Positions 30,945-39,055 of a stretch of 50,750 nt of DNA are shown here, in pieces. The notes below the pieces were generated by a model. That model worked only from the letters and a program-made list of their open reading frames with translations. It made no database searches and was not told the origin of the DNA. Position 1 is the stretch's first letter; each line of letters starts with the position of its first letter. Both the position numbers and the translations under genes were made by a program. The DNA comes from a virus, in IMG/VR virus record IMGVR_UViG_3300032050_000202, positions 1-50,750 of that record; one strand, given 5' to 3'.

Positions 30945-31104
30945 GATCCAGGAAACTTCCGTCATCCAGGTCAATGCCGCCACGGCCTACCTCGACAGTC
31001 TGCCCCGCCGCCGCAAGGGAGCCTTCCATCTCTTCCTCGGAACTCGCTACCTGAGCAAGATGAACCTGTCCAAGCCTGTGCTTCTTCTGACCTATGAAAA
31101 TTGA
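30877..31104 (+). CDS. Hypothetical basic protein
   Basis: 75 residues from the ATG at 30877 (MKTTVEQRNFLRKLREAKSS), Lys/Arg-rich with a C-terminal helix (KGAFHLFLGTRYLSKMN). Ends overlapping the next start by 11 bp. Unknown function. Confidence 0.5.
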   Translation: MKTTVEQRNFLRKLREAKSSQTEIQETSVIQVNAATAYLDSLPRRRKGAFHLFLGTRYLSKMNLSKPVLLLTYEN

Positions 31105-31495
31105 ACTCTGCGACCGCTACGGTTTTAGAAAACCCGACCTGAAAAACCCGATCCTGATTGACGACATCGAGCTTTCCAAGAACAAGCATGGTCAGCTTCT
31201 TGTCTCCTTCGCCACCAAGAACCACAAGTATCTTGACGTTCATTACGGCATGTCCTCATCGCATGTGAACAACGAATACTGCGACCACGGATCGGCACAG
31301 GGCTTTGAGATTTACACGCTGGAGCGGCACCGTCCCAAAGGAATGTACTTTGACTACCCTGAAGATTCCGTGACGCTCTACCTGATCCCCGAGAACAAGG
31401 AAGAGTGCGAGCAGCTCCGTGGACAGGCGTGCATCCTGCCAACCAAATGGGCCTACCAGATCTGCATCGTGACCTTCGAGGACTTCCATCCATGA
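31094..31495 (+). CDS. Hypothetical early protein
   Basis: 133 residues, beta-rich. The N-terminus MKIELCDRYGFRKPDLKNPI and a central YLDVHYGMSSSHVNN may form a small barrel. It precedes the helicase gene with ATGA overlap. No family recognised. Confidence 0.55.
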   Translation: MKIELCDRYGFRKPDLKNPILIDDIELSKNKHGQLLVSFATKNHKYLDVHYGMSSSHVNNEYCDHGSAQGFEIYTLERHRPKGMYFDYPEDSVTLYLIPENKEECEQLRGQACILPTKWAYQICIVTFEDFHP

Positions 31496-32757
31496 CCCCT
31501 CGCCCCTACCAGATTCCCGGAATCCAGAAGGCGGTTGCCGCGTTGCCGAGGTACGGAGCCTATCTGCTGGCTGATGAAACAGGGGTCGGGAAGACCGTGA
31601 CCTCCCTCTTCATCGCCAAAGAACTCTCCTGGCCTATCGCCGTGGTCTGCCCAAAGGCTGTCATTCCGTCCTGGAAGAAGGCAGCCAGCCAGATTGGTGT
31701 CGAGGTGCTGTTCATTGAGAACATTGAGCGCATCCGCGCCAGGAAAGAATACTTGGTCAAGGAAGAGGTCAAAGGCAAACGGAAGCCTCAGTGGGTCTGG
31801 AAGCTGCCCAAAGCCTGCCTCCTGGTTGTAGATGAAGTTCACCGATTTTCGGCACCGGATTCCCAGGCTGGGGAGATTCTGAAAGCAGCCCCAAAGCCCA
31901 TCCTCATGCTCTCGGCAACGTGCGCCGACTCGCCCTTGAAACTCCGCGCCATTGGCCACCACCTTGGCCTAGCCCATTGGGACGACTGGTACTCCTGGTG
32001 CTTCAAGAACGGGTGCCGGAAAGCCTTCTTCGGAGGACTGGAGTTCAAGGATGTCCGCGTGCTGCCCAAGCTGCACAAGCAAATCTTCACTGAGAAGGGA
32101 AGCCGTGTCAGAAAGGCAGACCTGCCCAACGAGTTCCCCGAGGAAACCGTCGAGACTATCCTTGTCCCTGTTGAGAACGCCAAGGCTCTCAACCAGGAAT
32201 ACATGGACGCCCTGGAACTACTGGAATCCGAGGCACCCTCTGCCGCCGTGGCTCTTCTTCGCGCTCGTCAGAAGAGCGAACATCTCAAGGTTCCTGCGAT
32301 GATCGAGATGACCGAGGACTTGCTGGAGGAGAACAACTCTGTCTGCCTGTTCATCCACTTCCGAGAATCCTTGGATCAGCTCGCCAAGAAATTCCCTGAC
32401 GCCGCCTTGATCTACGGGGGCCAGAACCCCGAGGAACGTCAGCAGCACATCGATGCCTTCCAAGACAACGAGAAACGTCTTGTCATCGCCATGATCCAGG
32501 CTGGCGGCATCGGTATCAGCCTGCACGACCTGCATGGAAACCATCCACGGGTTTCCCTCATCAATCCCGGCTACTCGGCCATTGAACTCATCCAAGCCCT
32601 CGGACGCATCCCTAGAAACGGAGGAAGAACGCCTTGCGTCCAGAAGCTCTTGTTCGCGGAAGGAACAGTGGAGGAAAGCATCCAGGAAAAAGTCCAGAAG
32701 AAGATTGACAGAATCAACACCCTCAACGACGGAGACCTAGCACCTACGAACACATGA
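31492..32757 (+). CDS. SNF2-like superfamily II DNA helicase/translocase
   Basis: 421 residues from the ATG at 31492. Walker A is ADETGVGKT (27-35), motif Ia is VVCPKAVIPSW (51-61), DEVH is at 114-117 and SAT at 141-143. The C-terminal RecA fold holds VLFIHFRESLD-type and AMIQAGGIGISLHDLHGN segments and ends in the motif VI line QALGRIPRNG. The compact size and motif layout match phage SNF2/UvsW-type helicases that remodel replication or recombination intermediates. It sits with the resolvase, methyltransferase and nuclease genes in one recombination block. Confidence 0.9.
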   Translation: MTPRPYQIPGIQKAVAALPRYGAYLLADETGVGKTVTSLFIAKELSWPIAVVCPKAVIPSWKKAASQIGVEVLFIENIERIRARKEYLVKEEVKGKRKPQWVWKLPKACLLVVDEVHRFSAPDSQAGEILKAAPKPILMLSATCADSPLKLRAIGHHLGLAHWDDWYSWCFKNGCRKAFFGGLEFKDVRVLPKLHKQIFTEKGSRVRKADLPNEFPEETVETILVPVENAKALNQEYMDALELLESEAPSAAVALLRARQKSEHLKVPAMIEMTEDLLEENNSVCLFIHFRESLDQLAKKFPDAALIYGGQNPEERQQHIDAFQDNEKRLVIAMIQAGGIGISLHDLHGNHPRVSLINPGYSAIELIQALGRIPRNGGRTPCVQKLLFAEGTVEESIQEKVQKKIDRINTLNDGDLAPTNT

Positions 32758-32885
32758 AACCCATTCACGTCTGGCAACTCGGATTCTTTGCTTTGGCCTG
32801 GAGCTGTTCCGACTTCTTCCGCGCTCTAGGCTTCTTTTTCCTCCTTCTCTTTTTTGAGTTCATCATCGACTGCTCCCGAACATGA
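32754..32885 (+). CDS. Small membrane protein
   Basis: 43 residues from the ATG at 32754. Very hydrophobic: VWQLGFFALAWSCSDFF and LGFFFLLLFFEFIID, one or two TM helices. Coupled to the next gene by ATGA. Unknown function. Confidence 0.5.
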   Translation: MKPIHVWQLGFFALAWSCSDFFRALGFFFLLLFFEFIIDCSRT

Positions 32886-33076
32886 TGTCCTACCAAGACC
32901 GCACATTCTGCAAGGCCAGGGAATGCTCCAAGTTCCCGACATGCCCCCGAGCTCTCACCGATGAAGTCCAGGCACGGGCTGACAGGTGGTGGGGCAAGCC
33001 TGGAGCGCCCATCTCGTATTTTGCCGAACCCAAGAAACTTGAATGCTATGACCCTCGCACAGAAGAACGGAAATGA
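32882..33076 (+). CDS. Small Cys-rich (zinc) protein
   Basis: 64 residues with C10, C15 and C21 (TFCKARECSKFPTCPRA) and C55, a pattern for a single zinc site. Next to the methyltransferase. Overlaps its start by ~29 bp. Confidence 0.55.
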   Translation: MMSYQDRTFCKARECSKFPTCPRALTDEVQARADRWWGKPGAPISYFAEPKKLECYDPRTEERK

Positions 33077-33539
33077 CCGAGTTTATACGCCGCCAGAAAT
33101 GGCACGCGCAATCGTAGCGCACTTCAAACCTTGTGGACAGCTTCTTGAACCCTGCTGTGGGCGTGGGGCTTTTTCCGATGCCCTGAGCTTCTATTCTCGA
33201 ACCGGATATGTGTCGGTTTTTGAGATAGATGAAGGAATGGATTTCTTGACGGCCAAAATTCCTCGCCACGATTGGACAATCACCAACCCTCCCTGGTCTA
33301 AGCTCCGCGCCTTCCTCAAGAAGTCGATGGAGTGTTCCGACAACGTGGTGTTCCTCTGTCTGGTGAATGCCTTCTTTATGAAGGCCCGCCAGCAGGACAT
33401 GAAAGACGAAGGCTTCGGCATGAAGGAGATTCTGTTCGTTCCAACACCTCCGAAGCCTTGGCCTCAAGCGGGATTCTCCCTCGGTGCCGTCCACATCCAG
33501 CGCGGCTACTCCGGCCCCGTCACACATTCTTGGCTATGA
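33048..33539 (+). CDS. N6-adenine-type DNA methyltransferase-like protein
   Basis: 163 residues from the ATG at 33048. The SAM-binding motif I is EPCCGRGAF (34-42). The catalytic motif IV is NPPW (80-83), the N6-adenine methyltransferase type. The protein lacks a clear target-recognition domain, which makes it shorter than typical methylases. Similar short NPPW proteins are common in phages and may methylate phage DNA, or be inactive relatives. The acidic residue after motif I appears as E59 (VFEIDEG), fitting the SAM ribose-binding acid. Confidence 0.8.
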   Translation: MTLAQKNGNDRVYTPPEMARAIVAHFKPCGQLLEPCCGRGAFSDALSFYSRTGYVSVFEIDEGMDFLTAKIPRHDWTITNPPWSKLRAFLKKSMECSDNVVFLCLVNAFFMKARQQDMKDEGFGMKEILFVPTPPKPWPQAGFSLGAVHIQRGYSGPVTHSWL

Positions 33540-33751
33540 CAGTCAAAGACATCCTCCAACCACTCCTCGAAAACTTCGAGCGAGAAGCCCGAGGCTACGC
33601 CAAGATGGCTCCGGTCAAAGACGGCGATAGACCGCACCAGATTACCAGTCTCCAGTTGACTTGCGGGAACATTGCTGGCAGTTACCGAGTCGCTGCCCAC
33701 GAAGTTAAGAAGATCCTTAAAAAACACGGACACAGAACACTTTCACTATGA
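33536..33751 (+). CDS. Hypothetical small protein
   Basis: 71 residues from the ATG at 33536 (TVKDILQPLLENFEREARGY). Contains TCGNIAGSYRVAAHEVKKIL, a helical DNA-binding-like stretch. Between methyltransferase and nuclease. Confidence 0.5.
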   Translation: MTVKDILQPLLENFEREARGYAKMAPVKDGDRPHQITSLQLTCGNIAGSYRVAAHEVKKILKKHGHRTLSL

Positions 33752-34887
33752 ACCAACCCCACGCTGAACGCGCACACTCCAAACGTAGTCCTTCGGGACT
33801 CGGCAAATACGCCGTATGTCCTCACTTCAAGCAGGACGAAAGCCGCCCCATCCATCCAAACACGCTCGCTGGAACGGCTGTGCATGAAGCAATCGAGCGA
33901 CGGGACACCCTTGGTCTTCCCGATGAGCTTCGACCCATGGCCAAGCTCGGCATCGACTATTGGGATACCATCCGCAAACGCGGCCCATGGAAGGAGCATG
34001 TCGAGATCAGCCTCATCATCCCTCTGGTTGACAACAAGAAAGGCCATGCCGATCTGGTGTTCATCTCCGAGGATGAAAAAGAAGGAATACTACTTGACTG
34101 GAAGGCAGGTGCCTCACTTCAGGCCGGAGCAGAAAATAACCTTCAGCAGAAGTGTTACGCTGCGGCCATCTTTGAGAAGTTTCCTAAGCTGGAGAAGCTG
34201 GAGGTTCACATCGTCTATGTCCGCCTCGGGGAAGCTGATGTCGCCACCTTCACCCGCGAAGATGTTCCTCGTATCCAGCTTGAGATCCTGGCCGTTGATC
34301 GTCGTGCTGAAGAAGCCGAGAAGTTTGAATCCGAGAACCCTCACACCAAGTTCTATCACCGTGCCGATCCTGCGGTCTGCACCTACTGCGTTAAGGCGGG
34401 CACCTGCCCCGAGCTTCATGCGCTGACTCTCCCCACCGCCCAAGCCTACGCCAAGGCCCGCCCTGAAGACCTCACCATCCCTGAAGCCTACGATCCTGCG
34501 CTCATCTCCGACCCAGATACGATGTCGAAGGCTTTGGTTGTCGCCGGAGTGATGGAACGCTGGTGTGACTCCGTGAAGCACTACGCCCTCCAGATGCGGA
34601 TGGAACAAGGCATGGAGATTCCAGGAACCACGCTGGCGTCACGCAAAGGTCGTAGCACCATCTTGAATGCCCATGAGGCTTACAAGATTGCCGAGGCTCA
34701 CGGACTCTCCCACGACGAGATCATGTCAGCCGTGGAAGTCTCCGCCACCAAGCTCAAGGATGCCATCGAGGACAAGGCTCCGCGAGGCAAGAAGAAGCTG
34801 GCGTCCACGGCCCTGGAAGACGAGCTGGTGGAAGCCGGAGTCCTCCAGGTTGGCAGCGAATCCTTCTATCTCCGCAAAACCAAGTAG
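33748..34887 (+). CDS. PD-(D/E)XK nuclease, DUF2800/RecB-like with Cas4-type cysteines
   Basis: 379 residues. The core nuclease motifs are H46 (TAVHEAIE), the acidic pair around KKGHADLVFI (D102) and LLDWKAG (D117, K119), and a QxxxY motif (Q133 to Y137). C24 (YAVCPHF) with C211, C214 and C220 (CTYCVKAGTC) matches the four-cysteine 4Fe-4S arrangement of Cas4 and AddB nucleases. It is followed by a helical C-terminal region (~260-379). As the exonuclease partner of a phage recombination system it would chew DNA ends. The next gene would be its annealing or ssDNA-binding partner by position. Confidence 0.85.
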   Translation: MNQPHAERAHSKRSPSGLGKYAVCPHFKQDESRPIHPNTLAGTAVHEAIERRDTLGLPDELRPMAKLGIDYWDTIRKRGPWKEHVEISLIIPLVDNKKGHADLVFISEDEKEGILLDWKAGASLQAGAENNLQQKCYAAAIFEKFPKLEKLEVHIVYVRLGEADVATFTREDVPRIQLEILAVDRRAEEAEKFESENPHTKFYHRADPAVCTYCVKAGTCPELHALTLPTAQAYAKARPEDLTIPEAYDPALISDPDTMSKALVVAGVMERWCDSVKHYALQMRMEQGMEIPGTTLASRKGRSTILNAHEAYKIAEAHGLSHDEIMSAVEVSATKLKDAIEDKAPRGKKKLASTALEDELVEAGVLQVGSESFYLRKTK

Positions 34888-34892
34888 ATTTT

Positions 34893-34949
34893 GGTTGCGT
34901 GGCACTCTCAATGTGCTAAGCACCACAACCGCCACCGGACGGCATCCGG
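34893..34949 (+). other. Two hairpins upstream of the ssDNA-binding candidate
   Basis: The first stem is GGTTG (34893-34897)/CAACC (34926-34930) with additional inner pairs. The second is CCGGA (34935-34939)/TCCGG (34945-34949) with a 5-nt loop. They fill the 92-bp gap between genes and may control translation of the next gene. No T-run, so not a terminator. Confidence 0.4.
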
Positions 34950-34979
34950 CATTGTTAACGAACCCACGAACTAACGTAC

Positions 34980-35651
34980 ATGGCTAAACTATCCCTGAAA
35001 CCCAATAACGAAGGCGAAACCACGGCAATCGTCGAGGCTCCGCAGATGACCACCCACCAGCTCGCCGCGAAGATGGCTCCCCCATCCGACTTTGAAGGCG
35101 ACTTCACCGCGAACGACGTGCGGATTCCCTACCTGGGCATCTGCCAGAAGAGCGGCAACCTGATGGACGACCATCCCGAATGGCTCGGTCACTTCATCTA
35201 CGACAAGAGCGTTGACCTCGGCAAGACCGTCAACGTCATCTTCTTCAAGGTGAAGAAGTTCTTCGAGGAGTCTGTGCCTTATGGCTCCGACACCATTCCG
35301 CAGAAGTTCGACACCCTTGCCGAAGCCCGTGAGGCTGGCGTGGAGTTCAAGGACTGCGCGAATCTCGACGTGCTTGTGGAAGTCCCCTCCGACTTCGACG
35401 GTGCCGAGGAGATCGAAGGCAAGTTCTACACTCCGGCTCGCTACACCGTGCGCTCCACCGCCTACGGTGCAACGGTGAAGATCCTGATGAAGGACACCAG
35501 CTTCCGTCTGAAGGGCAACCTTCGGGGCGGTTGTTACCGCCTTGAAGTGGAGAAGAAGTCCAATGGTAGCAACTCTTGGTTCGCTCCGAAGCTGGTTGCC
35601 AATGGCTTCAGCTCTCAGGCGGTTCAGGACTACATCGCCAGCAAGTTCTAA
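34980..35651 (+). CDS. Candidate single-stranded DNA-binding or annealing protein
   Basis: 223 residues. Position directly after a RecB-like nuclease and before DNA polymerase is where phage ssDNA-binding or annealing proteins usually lie. The sequence has an acidic, beta-rich core (VNVIFFKVKKFFEESVPYG) and a basic/aromatic C-terminal portion (SFRLKGNLRGGCYRLEVE, then NSWFAPKLV). No named family is recognised. The call is by context and should be read as inference. Confidence 0.5.
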   Translation: MAKLSLKPNNEGETTAIVEAPQMTTHQLAAKMAPPSDFEGDFTANDVRIPYLGICQKSGNLMDDHPEWLGHFIYDKSVDLGKTVNVIFFKVKKFFEESVPYGSDTIPQKFDTLAEAREAGVEFKDCANLDVLVEVPSDFDGAEEIEGKFYTPARYTVRSTAYGATVKILMKDTSFRLKGNLRGGCYRLEVEKKSNGSNSWFAPKLVANGFSSQAVQDYIASKF

Positions 35652-35655
35652 TCCC

Positions 35656-35793
35656 ATGAAGACGATCACCGTATCCACCTCCAAGGGATTGCTGGAAGCA
35701 GAAGTCCTTAAAAACAACGCCAAGACCGTCATTGTTCGGCTGCCCGATGGAAACATCGTCAAAAGGCACAAGACCAAGCACGTCATTGGTTGA
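35656..35793 (+). CDS. Small basic protein
   Basis: 45 residues from the ATG at 35656 (MKTITVSTSKGLLEAEVL), a small beta-barrel-like pattern with a KRHKTKH basic tail. Unknown function. Confidence 0.5.
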   Translation: MKTITVSTSKGLLEAEVLKNNAKTVIVRLPDGNIVKRHKTKHVIG

Positions 35794-35809
35794 GTAACCA
35801 ACAGCCCTG

Positions 35810-35832
35810 GCCCCGAGGCTTTGTATCGGGGC
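35810..35832 (+). other. Perfect hairpin between small genes
   Basis: GCCCCGA (35810-35816) against TCGGGGC (35826-35832), 9-nt loop, with no following T-run. It could be an mRNA stability or translation element. Confidence 0.4.
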
Positions 35833-35845
35833 ACCTTACACGAAC

Positions 35846-36043
35846 ATGCCCAACCACAAATCCAAATTCACGCTGACAATCGAAGCCCTTCAGGTGGGGG
35901 AATCCACGGAAATCAGCTATGAGATTCCCGTTCCCAACAACGTCCTCCACCCTCGCATCACCCGCCTCCGTCAGTCTCTTGGACGCGGCTTCGAGTGCCT
36001 GCGGCTTTCCCCAACCAAATTCCTTGTGAGGAGGACGGCATGA
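35846..36043 (+). CDS. Small protein preceding DNA polymerase
   Basis: 65 residues, beta-rich (KFTLTIEALQVGESTEISYE), ending in a basic tail. The ATGA-type overlap to polymerase suggests coupled translation. Unknown function. Confidence 0.5.
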   Translation: MPNHKSKFTLTIEALQVGESTEISYEIPVPNNVLHPRITRLRQSLGRGFECLRLSPTKFLVRRTA

Positions 36044-37734
36044 AACCTATCGCAGTTGACTTTGAAACATCCTGGACAAAGGATCGCAGCATCGGGACGC
36101 ACGGGACGTTCAACTACCTGAGCCACCCCGAAACGAAGATCTTTATGGTCGCCTTCTACGGAGATGGCGTTTCCTACGTTGGCGAGCCAGAAGATGCCCC
36201 CTGGGACGAGGTTCGTGGCAACCTTGTCATTGCCCACAACTATACCTTTGAACACGCCGTCTTCCGGGAATGCGAACGCCGAGGAGTCATCAAGGAGCCG
36301 CTCAATGAAACGGGATTCTGCACCGCCGACATGAGTGCTTATCTCCAGGCTCCCAGAAACCTTCTTGGAGCTGCCAGAGAACTCCTTGGAGTTTCTCTCG
36401 ACAAGACCACCCGTGACAAGTTCAAGGGAAAGGACTTCGACACACTGCCCATCGACATTCAGCTGGAGATTTCCAACTACGCTCTGATGGACGCCAAAGC
36501 CTGCTTTCATCTCTACAAGCGTTACCACCACCTCTGGCCTGAACATGAGCAGAAGCTGGCCGATCACACACGCATCATGGGGAGGCGTGGAATCAATCTG
36601 GACATCGAGCGTCTGGAACAGGGAATCCGTCACTACAAGGAAGTTCTCTGGGGACTGGAGAAGCTCATCCCTTGGTCGGGAGAAGAGAAGCTGCTTTCTC
36701 CGATTGCCCTCAAGAACGCCTGTCGCAAAGCAGGCATCCCAGCTCCTGAATCCACAGCCAAGAATGACGAGTCCTTTCAGGTCTGGGCTGACGAGTATTC
36801 CAGCAAGGTTCCGTTTGTTGCCGCAGTCAGCAAGTATCGTTCCGTGAACCGCAGCTTGGAAGTGCTAGAAGCCATGAAGATCCGTCTTGTGGGGGAACGG
36901 ATGCAGTATGGCATGAAATACTGTGGAGCCATCCCCACCTTCCGATGGGCGGGAGACTCGGGACTCAATATGCAAAACCTCCCTCGTAATGAAGTGGAAG
37001 GCGTCAACATCCGTCACATGCTGGTTCCTGCCCCAGGCAAGAAGTTCATCTCTGCTGACATGAGCCAGATCGAACCGCGAGTCAGCCTTTACCTCACTGG
37101 GGACAAATATCAGTTGGAGCAGATCCGCAATGGTATGTGTGTCTATGAGGCGCACGGACGACAAACGCTTGGTTACGATCTGCCTATTTCCATGAAGGAG
37201 GCAGCAAAGACGGATGAGAAATACAATGATTTGAGGCAATTCTGCAAAGCAAGATGCCTCTCCGCCGATACCTTGATCTTGACTTCGAGAGGATATCTAC
37301 CCATAGTGCAGGTTCAATCTACGGACAGTCTATGGGATGGCCTTGAGTGGGTTTCCCATGACGGCGTAGTGTGCAACGGAGAACAAGAAACCGAGCTATT
37401 CTATGGAGATCAATACACCCACGACCATGAACTCTTCATCAACAACCAGGAGTGCATATCCGCCAGACGGGCGATCACGGGAGAATCATCACGGGTGGAG
37501 AGGTTTCGAGCTTCAGCATCCTCCTGGAACGATGTTTGGTTTCTGGCAAGTTACCTCCTCCAAAGCTATTCGCAGCGAAAAAGGGGTCTTGAAGATCCAG
37601 TGTCGATGCACTCGCTGCAACGGCCCCGAGGAGGCCGTGGATCTTCGGAATCTGGAAAAGGGTTTTTCCGAAAGCTGTTTTCCGTGTTCCGTTCAACTCC
37701 GAGCAGCAAAGAGAAACTTGAAGAAGTGGGGTAA
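36040..37734 (+). CDS. DNA polymerase A, N-terminal part fused to intein N-half
   Basis: 564 residues from the ATG at 36040. Residues 1-~150 form a DnaQ-like 3'-5' exonuclease (AVDFETSW with D7/E9; AHNYTFEHAVF; YALMDAKACF). The polymerase region follows, with motif A as ISADMSQIEPRVSLY. The natural sequence stops at RQFCKAR (residue 405), which is the first half of motif B. Residue 406 (codon 37255) is the intein Cys1: CLSADTLILT, then TDSLWDGLEWVSHDGV, then the block B motif THDHEL (T55/H58 of the intein). The last ~70 residues overlap the endonuclease ORF in another frame and look like non-homologous tail. The other half of the enzyme is encoded separately downstream. Confidence 0.9.
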   Translation: MKPIAVDFETSWTKDRSIGTHGTFNYLSHPETKIFMVAFYGDGVSYVGEPEDAPWDEVRGNLVIAHNYTFEHAVFRECERRGVIKEPLNETGFCTADMSAYLQAPRNLLGAARELLGVSLDKTTRDKFKGKDFDTLPIDIQLEISNYALMDAKACFHLYKRYHHLWPEHEQKLADHTRIMGRRGINLDIERLEQGIRHYKEVLWGLEKLIPWSGEEKLLSPIALKNACRKAGIPAPESTAKNDESFQVWADEYSSKVPFVAAVSKYRSVNRSLEVLEAMKIRLVGERMQYGMKYCGAIPTFRWAGDSGLNMQNLPRNEVEGVNIRHMLVPAPGKKFISADMSQIEPRVSLYLTGDKYQLEQIRNGMCVYEAHGRQTLGYDLPISMKEAAKTDEKYNDLRQFCKARCLSADTLILTSRGYLPIVQVQSTDSLWDGLEWVSHDGVVCNGEQETELFYGDQYTHDHELFINNQECISARRAITGESSRVERFRASASSWNDVWFLASYLLQSYSQRKRGLEDPVSMHSLQRPRGGRGSSESGKGFFRKLFSVFRSTPSSKEKLEEVG

Positions 37735-38215
37735 GGAGACGTTAACCCCGGAGGAGAAGATTCTCCAGGAGAGATGGAATGCCATATGGCACCGATGTCA
37801 AAACCCAGAAAGCAAGCAATACAAGAACTATGGGGAGCGAGGTATTCGGCTGTCTGAAGAGTTTCAAAATGATGTGGTTTTTGTGAGGTATGTTCAGGAA
37901 CTTCCTGACTACCCGGCCACGTTGACCAAGAAAACAACACTTGATAGAATTGACGTTAACAAGGGATATGAAAGAGGAAACATTCGATTTTCAGGGCAAA
38001 AGGAGCAGATGCGAAACCTTCGCACAACGGAGTATTTGGAGTATCAAGGCAAGAGCTATGATGCTCGCACGTTCTGTGAACTCTTTCTTTCTCGGTATCG
38101 TCCGACGACCGTTGCTCGTCTTGCTGCAAAAGGAGTTGGAGTGGAAGAGATCATGCGTCGGGATAAAGAATCTGTCAGGGTTGGCAGGCGATGGGCAGTC
38201 CCAAAAAGTGTATGA
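37532..38215 (+). CDS. Homing endonuclease nested inside the split intein
   Basis: 227 residues from the ATG at 37532, in a frame different from both polymerase ORFs. The N-terminal zinc-like module has CRCTRC and SCFPC preceded by FGFWQVTSS, typical of phage AP2/HNH-type homing endonucleases. Next come RWNAIWHRCQNPESKQYKNY and GERGIRLSEEF, then LDRIDVNKGYERGNIRF with QKEQMRN, which form the nuclease core of that family. The C-terminus holds a NUMOD-like HTH (DARTFCELFLSRYRPTTVAR, then GVGVEEIM). It would cut an intein-less polymerase gene to spread the insertion. It overlaps the N-half by 203 bp. Confidence 0.85.
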   Translation: MFGFWQVTSSKAIRSEKGVLKIQCRCTRCNGPEEAVDLRNLEKGFSESCFPCSVQLRAAKRNLKKWGKETLTPEEKILQERWNAIWHRCQNPESKQYKNYGERGIRLSEEFQNDVVFVRYVQELPDYPATLTKKTTLDRIDVNKGYERGNIRFSGQKEQMRNLRTTEYLEYQGKSYDARTFCELFLSRYRPTTVARLAAKGVGVEEIMRRDKESVRVGRRWAVPKSV

Positions 38216-38834
38216 CATTCTCAATGCCGGGCCAAGAAATAGGTTTTGCACTCCATGGGCTGTCGCCCATAACTGCTTGGGACTTACCTATGGTCAGTAT
38301 GCTCGGGGTTTCCAGGCTTATGCCAAGACCTTTGGACTCAATTTGACGTTGGAAGAAGCGGACCGACAAGTAAAGCAATTCAAAAAGTCCAACCCCCTAC
38401 TAGCTGCCTTTTGGGAAAGATTGGAGCAGGGAGCCAAGTTCAGCAAGAACGAGACTTATGAGATCGATCTCCCTAGCGGCAGGAGCATGAAGTATTTCGA
38501 CATGCGGGTGACCCGTGGGAAGTATGGAGCCGAGTTCCACGCTCGTCCAGTTCAAGGAGAAGCCATGACCTATTACTCCTTCGGAAAATGGCACAACAAT
38601 GTTTGTCAGGGAACCGCTCGGGACGTGCTTGGAGAAGCCATTCTCAGAATTGAGAACCAGATAGGACTCCCAATCGTTCTCCATGTCCACGATGAAGTTC
38701 TAGTTGAAGTTGACGAAGCTGATGCTAAAGACGCCCAGATTGAGGTGGCTCGGGCAATGGCTACGTCTCCAGACTGGATGCCAGGAATCCCGCTTACCTC
38801 GGACTGCAAAATCTTTGACCGCTACGAAAAATGA
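38181..38834 (+). CDS. Intein C-half fused to DNA polymerase A C-terminal part
   Basis: The start is uncertain. TTG at 38181 is chosen because the homing endonuclease is coding until 38215; in-frame ATGs exist only further inside it (37968, 38058). The intein C-part is QKVYDILNAGPRNRFCTPWA then VAHN; the last Asn codon (38271-38273) is followed by Cys+1 (38274). The C-extein continues CLGLTYGQYARGF, completing motif B (R-x3-K-x7-Y-G when joined to the N-half). It contains motif C LHVHDEVLVE. The C-extein is 186 residues; with the 405-residue N-extein the spliced enzyme is 591 residues, normal for phage Pol A. Confidence 0.88.
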   Translation: MAGDGQSQKVYDILNAGPRNRFCTPWAVAHNCLGLTYGQYARGFQAYAKTFGLNLTLEEADRQVKQFKKSNPLLAAFWERLEQGAKFSKNETYEIDLPSGRSMKYFDMRVTRGKYGAEFHARPVQGEAMTYYSFGKWHNNVCQGTARDVLGEAILRIENQIGLPIVLHVHDEVLVEVDEADAKDAQIEVARAMATSPDWMPGIPLTSDCKIFDRYEK

Positions 38835-39013
38835 CCCCCGCCGAACAACTCGACTTCCTGGAACGCCTGTTCTCCGACCAGAAACCCATGCTCAATGCCT
38901 ACGCGGACATCTGCGAAGAGGGCGCGGGCAAGCATGAACCAGAGGAGGTGGACGAGGTGATTGCCGACATGGAGCAGCACATCAAACGGATGCGGAAGGC
39001 CACCAAGGCTTGA
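38831..39013 (+). CDS. Small acidic helical protein
   Basis: 60 residues, Glu-rich (PAEQLDFLERLFSDQ, EEVDEVIADMEQHIKR), overlapping the polymerase stop by ATGA. It lies between polymerase and primase-helicase, so it may be a replication accessory factor. Unknown. Confidence 0.5.
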   Translation: MTPAEQLDFLERLFSDQKPMLNAYADICEEGAGKHEPEEVDEVIADMEQHIKRMRKATKA

Positions 39014-39055
39014 CGCTCCCCGTTCCATACATTACAGCCACAGCCCGCAGAGACC

